Below, one piece after another: positions 29,486-37,805 of a stretch of 64,000 nt of DNA. The position numbers and the translations under genes are program-made. How positions within the stretch are numbered: position 1 is the stretch's first letter; each line of letters starts with the position of its first letter. This DNA is from VXMF01 sp965206775 (GTDB lineage: Bacteria; Acidobacteriota; Terriglobia; Bryobacterales; UBA6623), in contig CBDBKU010000003.1 of NCBI GenBank assembly GCA_965206775.1, positions 1,984,001-2,048,000 on the forward strand. Direction: 5' to 3'. A model generated the notes under the pieces. That model was not told the origin of the DNA and made no database searches. It saw only the letters and a program-made list of their open reading frames with translations.

Positions 29486-30397
29486 ATGCATTGCACTTTC
29501 CAAGGCGTAATACCGATCCTCGTTACGCCGTTCAAGGACGACGGGCGGGTCGATGTGGCCGGCCAGCTGCGGGTCGTCGACCATTTGTACCGGCACGGGG
29601 CCCAAGCGGGATTCGGGGCATTCGGCAACGCGGGAGAAGGTTACGCGCTCCTCCCATCCGAGAAGCGGCAATTGCTTGAGGCGATCGTGCGTCACCTGAA
29701 CGGACGGGCTCCAGTGATTGCCGGCGTCGGCGCAACCGGGACGGACGCTGCCGTCCAAGCCTGTCGAGATGCGGAAGGCCTCGGAGCGGCTGGCTTGATG
29801 GTCCTGCCGCCCTATTATTTGCGCCCTGATGCCGATGGCCTGATGTTCTTCTATTCGGCGATCAGCGACGCAGTTGGGATTCCGATCATGGTGCAGGATG
29901 CGCCGATGCTCTCGCAGGTCAGCATGCCCCCGGCTTTGCTGGCGCGCATGGGGCGCGAGATCGAGCACGTGAATTACGCCAAGGTCGAAGCGCCGCCGAC
30001 CGCACCGAAAATCACTAAGACGCTCGAAGCGGCGGACGCCGCCCTGACGTTGTTTGGGGGCCTGAACGGTCAGTTCATGATCGAGGAGTGGCAGCGAGGT
30101 GCCCGCGGAGTCATGCCCGCCAGCGATATGACTTCGCTCTACTGTGCCATCTGGAGCGGGCTCGAACAGGGCAATCACGAGTTGGCATGGAGTACGTTCC
30201 AGCGAGCGCTTCCGTTGATCCGTTACGAACTTCAACCGGGGCTGGGCGTCTCGGCAGCCAAACATAATCTCGTGCATGCCGGCGTTCTGACGAACGCTGT
30301 CGTCCGACACCCTACTCGCTCGCTTGACGAGGCAGGATTGCGCGAGCTAGAAACGCTGCGGTCGGTTGTCGGTCCGATTTGGCAGGCATGCCAGTAG
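29486..30397 (+). CDS. DapA-family enzyme with altered active-site Tyr motif
   Basis: A 303-residue aldolase/dehydratase-family protein. Family features are GVIPILVTPFKDDGRVDVAG, GFGAFGNAGEGYALLPSEKR, and a Lys in NYAKVEAPPT (about K166) at the Schiff-base position. The strand that normally carries the catalytic Tyr (YNxP) reads IMVQDAPML, so the Tyr is replaced by Gln or Asp. Members with such changes exist among keto-deoxy-sugar-acid dehydratases, so activity may be retained on a different substrate. It follows the GntR gene by 10 bases and overlaps the next gene by 10 bases. Likely role: cleavage or dehydration of a 2-keto-3-deoxy acid produced by the neighbouring enolase-superfamily enzymes. 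Confidence 0.82.
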   Translation: MHCTFQGVIPILVTPFKDDGRVDVAGQLRVVDHLYRHGAQAGFGAFGNAGEGYALLPSEKRQLLEAIVRHLNGRAPVIAGVGATGTDAAVQACRDAEGLGAAGLMVLPPYYLRPDADGLMFFYSAISDAVGIPIMVQDAPMLSQVSMPPALLARMGREIEHVNYAKVEAPPTAPKITKTLEAADAALTLFGGLNGQFMIEEWQRGARGVMPASDMTSLYCAIWSGLEQGNHELAWSTFQRALPLIRYELQPGLGVSAAKHNLVHAGVLTNAVVRHPTRSLDEAGLRELETLRSVVGPIWQACQ

Positions 30398-31602
30398 ATC
30401 GCATCGAATCGATCGAAGCATTTTCGATCAGGCTGCCGCGTGATGCGGCAGCGGTGCGGGGAACTGCGGGATCGCCGACCGAACTGGCCGCCACCGGGTT
30501 TGACTACCAGTGGTCGGAAACCAACGGCGCGCTCTATTCGGTGAACTTCGAAGCCGCCTTGGTCAAGGTGACATTGGAGTCGGGCCTGACGGGTTGGGGC
30601 GAGCCGCAGGCGCCTCTCGCTCCGGACGTCGCGTGCCTAATCGCGGAGCAGTTGCTACGGCCGGCGCTCCAGGGCCAGAAGTTCGACGGAACTCCTGAAC
30701 GCGTGGCACTCCTACGGCAGCGGATGTACTCCACCATGCGCGTCCGCGGGCAGACGGGCGGTTTCATGCTCGACGCGATTGCGGGAGTTGACATCGCCCT
30801 GTGGGACTTGGCTGGTAAGGCTTGCGGGAGCCCGGTTGCCGGTTTGCTCTCCCCGTCCAGCGCCAAGAGCCGGATCCCGTGCTATCTCTCCGGGCTGCCG
30901 GGCACGAGGAACGAGGATCGAGTCGCGAGAGCGCGGGAGGCTTGGGGTGCCGGCTTCCGAGTGTTCAAGCTGTTCCACGACCGCACGGAAGACGAGCTAT
31001 TCGACCTGCTCGACCGCCTGCGCGAAGCGCTAGGACCGGGCGCTTCTATTGCGGTTGACGCCCTTTGGCGCCTTGACTCGAGGTCCGCGGTCAGGTTCGG
31101 AACGAAACTTGACGAACGCGGCGCTCTTTGGCTCGAATGTCCCCTGGCACCGGAGGATCCGGCCGCTCACGCCAAATTGGCTGCCCAGGTCCGCACCCGG
31201 CTCGCGTTGGGTGAGAGTTACCGTTCGCGGCACGAGCTGGCTCCGTTCCTCAGGCATCGTTGCGTTCACTGGCTCCAGCCCGACCTGGGGCGCTGGGGCA
31301 TTACCGAGGCAGCCGCCCTCGCCCGGGAGGCCGGCCCCGGAATCCGCATCGTCCCTCATATCAGCATTGCTATGGGGCCTCAGATTGCCGCGGCGCTGCA
31401 CTTCGCAGCTTCGTCACCGAAAGTGGAACTCGCGGAGTACAACCCGGCCGTTTTCTCAGTTGCCAACCGGTTTCTAGCTCGACCGCTCGAAGTTGACGGT
31501 CCCGAGTACTGGGTGCCTACCGGTCCGGGGCTGGGTATCGAGATCGACGAGTCTGCAGTAAGGGCCGTTGCGAAGAGGACTCTTGTCGTGCCGGTTGCAT
31601 AG
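30388..31602 (+). CDS. Enolase-superfamily (mandelate racemase/MLE type) protein, cytoplasmic
   Basis: A 404-residue protein without an export signal, starting at ATG 30388 inside the end of the DapA-family gene. Barrel residues: FRVFKLFHD (Lys about 194; second Lys of KxK is Phe), IAVDALWRLD (Asp about 224), LWLECPLAPED (Glu about 250), LALGESYRSR (Glu about 276) and VPHISIAMGP (His about 323). The metal ligands and His are kept, so an acid-sugar dehydratase is plausible. It is clearly diverged from the exported relative at 26158 (different capping domain and KxF versus KxG). It ends the tight array; no terminator is obvious. Confidence 0.85.
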   Translation: MPVDRIESIEAFSIRLPRDAAAVRGTAGSPTELAATGFDYQWSETNGALYSVNFEAALVKVTLESGLTGWGEPQAPLAPDVACLIAEQLLRPALQGQKFDGTPERVALLRQRMYSTMRVRGQTGGFMLDAIAGVDIALWDLAGKACGSPVAGLLSPSSAKSRIPCYLSGLPGTRNEDRVARAREAWGAGFRVFKLFHDRTEDELFDLLDRLREALGPGASIAVDALWRLDSRSAVRFGTKLDERGALWLECPLAPEDPAAHAKLAAQVRTRLALGESYRSRHELAPFLRHRCVHWLQPDLGRWGITEAAALAREAGPGIRIVPHISIAMGPQIAAALHFAASSPKVELAEYNPAVFSVANRFLARPLEVDGPEYWVPTGPGLGIEIDESAVRAVAKRTLVVPVA

Positions 31603-31737
31603 AAGTCACAGCTGCGCAGCGACACGACTTGAAGCCAGGCACGATCAGCGCAATAGCAGCGAATCGCAAGACGCCTTGCATTGCTTGTCCTGCCCGGATG
31701 CTAGGGCCCAGCATTCACGCAGAGGTTTCAATTGTGA

Positions 31738-31938
31738 GCACTCAACGCGGTCGATCAGTGGCGCGAAGCGATCCTCAGCAAGACGGACTACGCTGCGGCG
31801 CGCTACAACCTCGCCGTGATCCTCGCATCGCGTGGGGACCGTGAAGCGGCGCTGGCACAGCTCGATGTCGCACTGCAGGTCGAACCGCTATTCGAGGAGG
31901 CTCGCTCCTTGATGGACCGATTGCCCGAACCCCAATAG
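31738..31938 (+). pseudogene. Orphan TPR-repeat fragment
   Basis: A 66-residue in-frame segment encodes about one and a half tetratricopeptide repeats (WREAILSKTDYAAARYNLAVI, then LASRGDREAALAQLDVALQV and EPLFEEARSLMDRL) and ends at TAG 31936-31938. There is an in-frame TGA just before it at 31735-31737 and no usable start, so it is the 3' end of a lost TPR gene. It lies 93 bases upstream of an unrelated TPR-type gene. The rest of 31603-32031 shows nothing recognisable. Confidence 0.6.
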
Positions 31939-32031
31939 TGGAGGATGGTCGGAACCGTTGCTCGTGACCCGGTTGTCGGCAACATCGCTCGTCCATTGAA
32001 CCCGCGAATCTTTCTGCTAGGCTTAGCAACC

Positions 32032-33513
32032 ATGAGAGGAAGAATTGCGTTGCTGATTGCGCTCGCTGCTCCGCTGATGGGCGAGCCGAAACTCGGAGTC
32101 ATACAGTTTCCGAACAGCGGATCTGCTGCCGCGCAGGAGCCGTTCCTCCGAGGTGTACTACTACTGCACAGCTTCGAATACGACGACGCGGCCGTCGCCT
32201 TCCAGGAAGCGCAGAAGGCCGATGCCAGCTTCGCTCTTTCGTATTGGGGCGAAGCGCTGTCCCACTACCGTCCCGTGTGGGGACGCGAGAACTTCGAGAA
32301 GGGCAGGGCAGCGCTAGCGAAGGGATCCCAAGCGGATACTGCAATACCTCGCGAAAGGCGCTACTTAGAAGCCGCCAAGATTGCGTTCGGCGAAGAAAGT
32401 CGCGAACAGCGATGGCAACGCTACTCGGACGCGATGGGGCGACTCTCGAGTGCTCATCCCGACGATTTGGAGGCAATGAGTCTGCACGCTGTTTCGCTGT
32501 TCGGCGTGACCGGAAGCAAGCGTGACCACCGTACATACATGCGAATCGCTTCGATTGCAGAACAGGTCTATCGAAAGAACCCGGACCATCCCGGAGCACT
32601 GCACTACCTGATTCACGCGTTCGACGACCCCGTTCACGCACCTCTCGGACTTCCGTACGCTCGCCGCTACGCAGGGGTCGCTTCGGCAGCACCTCACGCT
32701 CAGCACATGCCTTCTCACGTATTCCTCGCATTGGGCATGTGGGACGAATGCATTTCCTCCAATGTTGACTCGTGGAACTCGTCGGAAGACCGCGTAAAAC
32801 GTCTCGGCTTGGAAAGCGACGATCGAGGCTACCACGCGCTTTGGTGGCTGCAGTACAGCTACTTGCAAAAAGGACTCGTGAGCAAGGCAAGGGATCAGTT
32901 GTCTGTCATCGAAGCCGATGTTGCTCGGGCAGGATCTCGGCACTCTAGGAATCACCAAGCCTACTTGCGCTCGCATTTCCTTGTCGAGACCGGGCAGTGG
33001 ACCTCCGACCTGGCTCCCGTCAAAGACAAGGGCCTCGACAACCGGGCTTGGGGAGCCAACGCGCTTGCCGAAGGCATAAGAGCCATCAAGACGGGAAACA
33101 TCAATCTAGCCCGCAAATGGCACGCCAAGCTCAGGGAGAAGGCAGCGTCGCATGGACAGGAATCCACGTCGCTTCCGATCGCGGCCCTGGAGTTGGAAGG
33201 GCTGTTGCTGCTGAAAGAAAGGGAGGCGGACAAGGGGCTCGAGAAGCTCCGCGAGGCGACAGTACTTGAGGAAGGGACGCCGTTCGGATACGGCCCGCCC
33301 TTTCCCGTCAAGCCCGCGTTCGAACTTCTAGGCGAAGCGCTTCTCGGGCTCGACCGCCCCAAAGAGGCGCTGAAGGCTTTCGAAACTTCTCTCGGGCGCA
33401 CTCCGCGACGTGCTCTGTCGCTGATCGGACTCCAAAATGCCGCCGAAGCGGTCGGGGACAAGGACACTGCGTCCTGGGCCGAAGGCGAATTGCAGGAATA
33501 CCGATCGAACTGA
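32032..33513 (+). CDS. TPR-type exported protein
   Basis: A 493-residue protein with a short signal peptide (MRGRIALLIALAAPLMGEPK) and an alpha-helical repeat body. The N-terminal LLLHSFEYDDAAVAFQEAQK followed by SFALSYWGEALSHYRPVW is a recurrent TPR-protein signature in environmental bacteria; NPDHPGALHYLIHAFDDPVH and APHAQHMPSHVFLALGMWDE are conserved blocks of the same family, and the C-terminus has regular helices (GEALLGLDRPKEALKAFETS). Function is unknown, probably protein-protein scaffolding in the periplasm. ATG 32032 is chosen over an in-frame start at 31945 because it opens the signal peptide. It is probably monocistronic. Confidence 0.85.
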   Translation: MRGRIALLIALAAPLMGEPKLGVIQFPNSGSAAAQEPFLRGVLLLHSFEYDDAAVAFQEAQKADASFALSYWGEALSHYRPVWGRENFEKGRAALAKGSQADTAIPRERRYLEAAKIAFGEESREQRWQRYSDAMGRLSSAHPDDLEAMSLHAVSLFGVTGSKRDHRTYMRIASIAEQVYRKNPDHPGALHYLIHAFDDPVHAPLGLPYARRYAGVASAAPHAQHMPSHVFLALGMWDECISSNVDSWNSSEDRVKRLGLESDDRGYHALWWLQYSYLQKGLVSKARDQLSVIEADVARAGSRHSRNHQAYLRSHFLVETGQWTSDLAPVKDKGLDNRAWGANALAEGIRAIKTGNINLARKWHAKLREKAASHGQESTSLPIAALELEGLLLLKEREADKGLEKLREATVLEEGTPFGYGPPFPVKPAFELLGEALLGLDRPKEALKAFETSLGRTPRRALSLIGLQNAAEAVGDKDTASWAEGELQEYRSN

Positions 33514-34187
33514 TGATCCGGCGCCAGTGAATAGGCTGCCGCTACGAATCTGTCGGCCTGCCATTCATCCGCTGGGCATGCCGTTCAACAAATGCTGGCG
33601 GTCTTTGAGGGAATCCGAGAGGCCAATCGCCGGAGCCTTGGTTTGCGAATGCCTTCACCGAACGCTCCATCGGAAGTGTCGATGGCGTCGTCGGGCAGCT
33701 CGGACTTCACAGCATCCAGCCCGTGAGCTCCAGCGTACTTCCTCGCACTGCCGCCAGGCTCCCTCAATACTCGTCGTGATCCTACCGGATCTGGAATGAG
33801 ATGCTGCAGATGGTTGCGCCTAAACGGCACGCAAGAGACTGGAGATCCCATGCCGGAACCTACGATCACACCGAGCATGTCGAAGCTGTTTCGTTGTCAC
33901 ACGGAACCAAAGGGACTTTCGAAACGTTGGCGTGGATTGTGTCGATCCATGGGGGGCTGGGCGCACGATTCAGCAGTGTCCGCAACTGAAAAAACCGGGA
34001 AGCGGCACAGCGTCGTGAGGTGAGGACGGCCTGTGATTCGCTGAACCCGAGAATAGCAAGAATTTAGCACAAGAAGATGTTCCTTATAAAAGGAAAACTT
34101 TATAATTGAGCGAGAGGAGGTCCCTCGGACTGGCGCGAATTGATCGCACCCGGCTCTGAATCGAAGGCCGAACAAGCGTTTCGCAGG
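33514..34187. other. Non-coding interval with an AT-rich patch
   Basis: No recognisable gene. At 34080-34095 the hairpin TTCCTT-ATAA-AAGGAA sits in an AT-rich island (34050-34110) that contrasts with the GC-rich surroundings; TATAAT at 34101-34106 and GAGGAGG shortly after resemble promoter and ribosome-site elements but lead to no gene on the plus strand. Read on the minus strand the hairpin is ~95 bases beyond the PQQ dehydrogenase stop and followed by T-rich DNA, so it may serve as that gene's terminator. Confidence 0.4.
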
Positions 34188-36182
34188 TCAACGCCTGGGT
34201 GTCTCCGGCGATGTGTCGGGCAACGCAAATGCCCAGAACCCCATACCAGATCCAATCGCCACGTACTGCCGGCCTCCGACCATGTAGGTCATCGGAGAGG
34301 CCTTCCAGTCCTGGTTGGCCTGGAAATGCCAGAGGGGTTCCCCAGACTCGGCGTCCAGTGCGGCGAACGCGCCGCTGTCCTCCCCGAAGAAGACTAGTCC
34401 CCCTGCTGTCGACAGCACACCGGAATATGTGGTCGAGTCACCGGTCTGCGGGTAGTTCCAAACAGTTTTCCCTGTCTGGATATCTAGAGCCCGAATGTGT
34501 CTCTGGTTCGGAGACCCGTCGGCAAGCCGGAAGGTGCCGCCCAGCCATGACTGGCCCCGCTTCCACGGCCGATCGTGCTTTCTGTAGAGCATGCACGACT
34601 CATGGACCATCAGGTAAAAAAGCTTGGTTTCCGGGCTGTAGGACGACGCCCACCAGTTAGTTGCGCCTCTGATGGCCGGGCACACCGCGCTGCCTTCCTC
34701 GTTGGGATCGCTGCCCGGAAGCAGGATGGGTCTGCCGCTCCCGTCAAGTCTTTCGGCCCATGTCTGTTCGATGAACGGCTCACCTAGCAGGAACTTGCCC
34801 GTGACTCTGTCGAGCACGTAGAAGAAGCCGTTGCGATTGCCCTGAACCAGCAGCTTGCGCGGCTCGCCACGGAACTCTTCGTCGACGAGCAGGAGCGGTT
34901 CCTGTGCATCCCAGTCGTGCGTGTCGTGCGGAGTGAATTGGAAGTGCCATAGAAGCTCCCCTGTCTTTGGCGCAAGGGCCAGGACCGAATTGGTGTAGAG
35001 GTTGTCGCCTGGTCGCCGGTCCCCGTTCAGGTCAGGGCAGGGATTTCCGGTTGGCCAGTACAGAATGTCGAGTTCCGGATCGTAGCTGCCGGTCAGCCAA
35101 GTCGCCCCGCAGCCCTTCTCGAGGATTTCCGGATCGCCCCATGTCTCCGAGCCCGGCTCGCCTGGTGCGGGGATCGTCCAGAATCGCCAGGCCAGATCGC
35201 CGGTTTCCGCGTGGTAGGCGTCCAGAAATCCGCGAAGGCCGGTGTCTCCGCCGGAGATTCCGAAATACACGAGGTCATCTACTACCAACGGAGCCGCTAT
35301 GGCGCCGTAGTGATCCCGGTAGTCCGCCATTTCGACATCCCACATCAACTCGCCATTCCATCGGTCGAGGGCAATTGCGTGCGCGTGATCAGTGACGGTG
35401 AACAGCAGGTTGTCGCGGATTGCCACCCCGCGATTCAAGCCGATAGACGCGTCGCCGATCAACCCCTCGTTGCGGGAACGGGAATACTGCCAGATCTGTC
35501 GACCGGTCCCGGCATCAAGAGCGAACACCTGGTTCACTCCAGTCACGTACATGAACCCGTCGATCACGACCGGGGTGCCTTCGATCATGCTCTGGTCCTG
35601 GACTGGAAAGAACCACTCCGTCGCCAGCGACCCGACGTTCTCCCTACGGATCTGGTCCATCGCGCTGTGGCGATTCGCGGTGTAGCTTCCGTGATAGGTG
35701 GGCCAGTCGACGTTCGGTCCCCGGGCTGCCTCGCTGTACGAGTTGCCGGTTCGTCGCAGCAATCGGATTCGGCCGTCTTGGGTCCTAATCTGGGCGTCGA
35801 ATCCGCTCTTGTTGAGGACTTCTCCGCGTATTGCCGGCCCGCCGAGGATTTGTAGCGTCGAAACCATCGGTTCGACCGCCTCGGCTGATTCCGGCGCCAG
35901 CGTTCCAACATGTGCGACCAGGCGTCGGAGATCTCGATTGTCGAGCTCGAACGCGGGCATCCCTTTGTCGGGGCGTCCGTTGCGGATCAACGCGGCTATC
36001 CGCTCGGAATCGTTGGAATCGATGAATGGAACGATGTTGGGCCCCCGATTCGTGCCCTGTCCGTCACCGGAGTGGCAAAGGATGCAATGCCGCTCAAATA
36101 GAACCGGACCAGTGGAATCTACCTGCTGGGCGTGAAGGAGCGACGCGAGGTAAAGTACGGTGGCAATTCGCAACGAGAGCAT
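34188..36182 (-). CDS. PQQ-dependent dehydrogenase with N-terminal cytochrome c domain
   Basis: A 664-residue periplasmic quinoprotein. Signal peptide (MLSLRIATVLYLASLLHAQQ) and a small cytochrome c domain with CILCHSGDG (C33-C36-H37) and GMPAF as likely Met ligand; then an eight-bladed PQQ propeller starting WPTYHGSYTANRHSAMDQI, with blade motifs such as VFALDAGTGRQIWQY and VLDRVTGKFLLGEP and the DTHDWDAQEP block typical of alcohol and sugar quinoproteins. Cytochrome at the N-terminus is the reverse of type II alcohol dehydrogenases. I see no vicinal Cys-Cys pair. ATG 36182 is chosen because it opens the signal peptide. Likely role: oxidation of an alcohol or sugar with electrons passed to the respiratory chain; substrate unknown. 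Confidence 0.9.
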   Translation of the reverse strand: MLSLRIATVLYLASLLHAQQVDSTGPVLFERHCILCHSGDGQGTNRGPNIVPFIDSNDSERIAALIRNGRPDKGMPAFELDNRDLRRLVAHVGTLAPESAEAVEPMVSTLQILGGPAIRGEVLNKSGFDAQIRTQDGRIRLLRRTGNSYSEAARGPNVDWPTYHGSYTANRHSAMDQIRRENVGSLATEWFFPVQDQSMIEGTPVVIDGFMYVTGVNQVFALDAGTGRQIWQYSRSRNEGLIGDASIGLNRGVAIRDNLLFTVTDHAHAIALDRWNGELMWDVEMADYRDHYGAIAAPLVVDDLVYFGISGGDTGLRGFLDAYHAETGDLAWRFWTIPAPGEPGSETWGDPEILEKGCGATWLTGSYDPELDILYWPTGNPCPDLNGDRRPGDNLYTNSVLALAPKTGELLWHFQFTPHDTHDWDAQEPLLLVDEEFRGEPRKLLVQGNRNGFFYVLDRVTGKFLLGEPFIEQTWAERLDGSGRPILLPGSDPNEEGSAVCPAIRGATNWWASSYSPETKLFYLMVHESCMLYRKHDRPWKRGQSWLGGTFRLADGSPNQRHIRALDIQTGKTVWNYPQTGDSTTYSGVLSTAGGLVFFGEDSGAFAALDAESGEPLWHFQANQDWKASPMTYMVGGRQYVAIGSGMGFWAFALPDTSPETPRR

Positions 36183-36360
36183 GGTTCCGTGTTCGAGCGG
36201 ACCCTTGCGACCACGCAGACTCTTGCTTGCACTGCCGACCACCGACGCTTCGGGGTTGAGGGCTTGTGCGGCTGCACCAATCCTCGGGCGATGCCACCCC
36301 GCCATATCCCGAGCGGAGCATTAGGTCCGAACTTGAATCCAGTGTATCTAGCGGAGCTGT

Positions 36361-37379
36361 GTCCGCATCCCCTGCAACAACCAGACCCTCAATTTGCTCG
36401 ACAGAATCCTGCCCGATGCCCTCCGCGTACTCTTCCCACTCTGTCTCGACACGCTGCGCGTGCAGAGCGCCCTCCAGCAGTAGTTCCATGCCACACTCTC
36501 GGCGACCGTCGTCGCCGACGGCCGCAGTCGCGTCCGGCCACTCATTCCGGAGTACGTGGAGCCCCAGCAGGACTCGGCCGCGGGCCAGCCGGAGCGGACC
36601 AAGCAGGCTCGCAAGCAGGACCGCTAGCGCAACGCCGCCAAGCACTGGCGGCTTGGCCATATCGACAAACTGCGTCCCCACCCGCCCGCCTTTCTCGTCG
36701 ACGACTTGGACTACTCCCAGGCCCTAGGCCGTGTCGTCCTCGATCGCGGAACGGACTCTCCCTTTGTCTGCAAGCCAAACTCTCACGAGCGTTTATGCGA
36801 ACTCCTGCATGACCGGTTCATCCGTTCGTCGGGTTGGGTCCAGACCCGCAGCCGCAACCGCTAGGTCGAGACCCAGCGCGGGTCCGCTGGATGAACGCGG
36901 TGCCGGTCCCCGACAGCGACGACGCCGTGCTCGCCAGTTGGGTCGAGTTCGCCATCGAGCGCTTGGGCCAGCGCACCTACGCCAACATGTTCTTCACCAG
37001 CCTGGAAACCACCGCGGACAATTCGGCCCCGATCGCACGAGCCGGGCGGGCGCGCTCGAAGACCGAGGAGTCCTTCAACTGCCTGGCTTGCAACGGCTAC
37101 GATATCAAGCGGGATCTCGGATATGGCCGCTACGGTCTCGCCAACCTACTTGCGACGCTGAACCTGTTCGCCTTCGCGCTGAACGCGGTCATGGACTGGG
37201 TCTCTGACTTGTGGCGCCAATGCCGCGAGCGCGCGGGAATCCGGCGCACCTTCTTCGAGGAACTGCGGTTCCTCACGCAATGGTTCTGCTTCCCTTGTTG
37301 GACCGTCCTGTTCGAGACCATGCCCAAGAATCGCCCGCCGCCGGGCCCGCCCATGCCAGCCGTCTCGACACCAGCATGA
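36361..37379 (+). pseudogene. Decayed DDE transposase (ISNCY-like)
   Basis: Plus-strand coding remnants in two frames reassemble a transposase. The first part (NLLDRILPDALRVLFPLCLD, AFLVDDLDYSQALGRVVLDR, FVCKPNSHERLCELLHDRF) has several in-frame stops; the second, in another frame from about 36880, gives RWMNAVPVPDSDDAVL, AGRARSKTEESFNCLACNGY, GYGRYGLANLLATLNLFAFA and ends FETMPKNRPPP before a TGA. The second part matches the C-terminal half of ISNCY-type DDE transposases (ARWKIExE, NHNFGHG, NLLAxxNLxAF). Terminal inverted repeats could not be defined. The element is inactive. Confidence 0.7.
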
Positions 37380-37640
37380 CGAACCGTGCCCGAAGTCCAG
37401 CGGCTGGCCGGCTTCCGCCGAAGGCAGCGGTGGCCTTGCGCCCTGCCCGGCTCTGGACCCCGCAATCCCCCGTCCGACGCCGACTGCAACGGTTTACCCA
37501 CGTCCACTCGCGGTGTTTTCGCCGCTAGGACTCCTCTTCTGGACGCCCAGCCACTCGGCGATTCCACTCCAAAACCAAGATCAATCAGACCCGCCGTCTT
37601 GGGAATTGCTGTGGACGCCGTAGGGTGGAGAAATTCCCAG

Positions 37641-37670
37641 TTGACACACTTCACAGATGGAATTTATGAT
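37641..37670 (+). promoter_or_regulatory. Strong sigma-70-like promoter for the third receptor
   Basis: TTGACA (37641-37646) and TATGAT (37665-37670) are separated by 18 bp. The predicted start near 37677 gives a leader of about 130 bases before ATG 37806, long enough for post-transcriptional control. Confidence 0.65.
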
Positions 37671-37805
37671 CTCGACGGGGTGTTTTTTCACTTTTCGTGG
37701 ACGGGTACGCTAGCGAGACGTCTCCGTCCGGCGGCCGTAGATTTCGGCAATCCTGCAACACAGTGGCGACTGTCTGCGAAGAGTGGCGGATAAGCGAGGA
37801 AGGAC

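Larger units (their letters stand above)
36183..37805. other. Interval holding the transposase remnant and the third receptor's leader
   Basis: Apart from the decayed transposase (36361-37379), 36183-36360 should contain the PQQ dehydrogenase promoter (none obvious), and 37380-37805 contains the receptor promoter at 37641 with a ~130-base untranslated leader. Antisense and alternative frames here are not credible genes. Confidence 0.4.

Noticed and set aside
34188..36305. Longer PQQ dehydrogenase starting at 36305
   Set aside because: The extra 41 residues lack signal-peptide character; the leader starts at ATG 36182.
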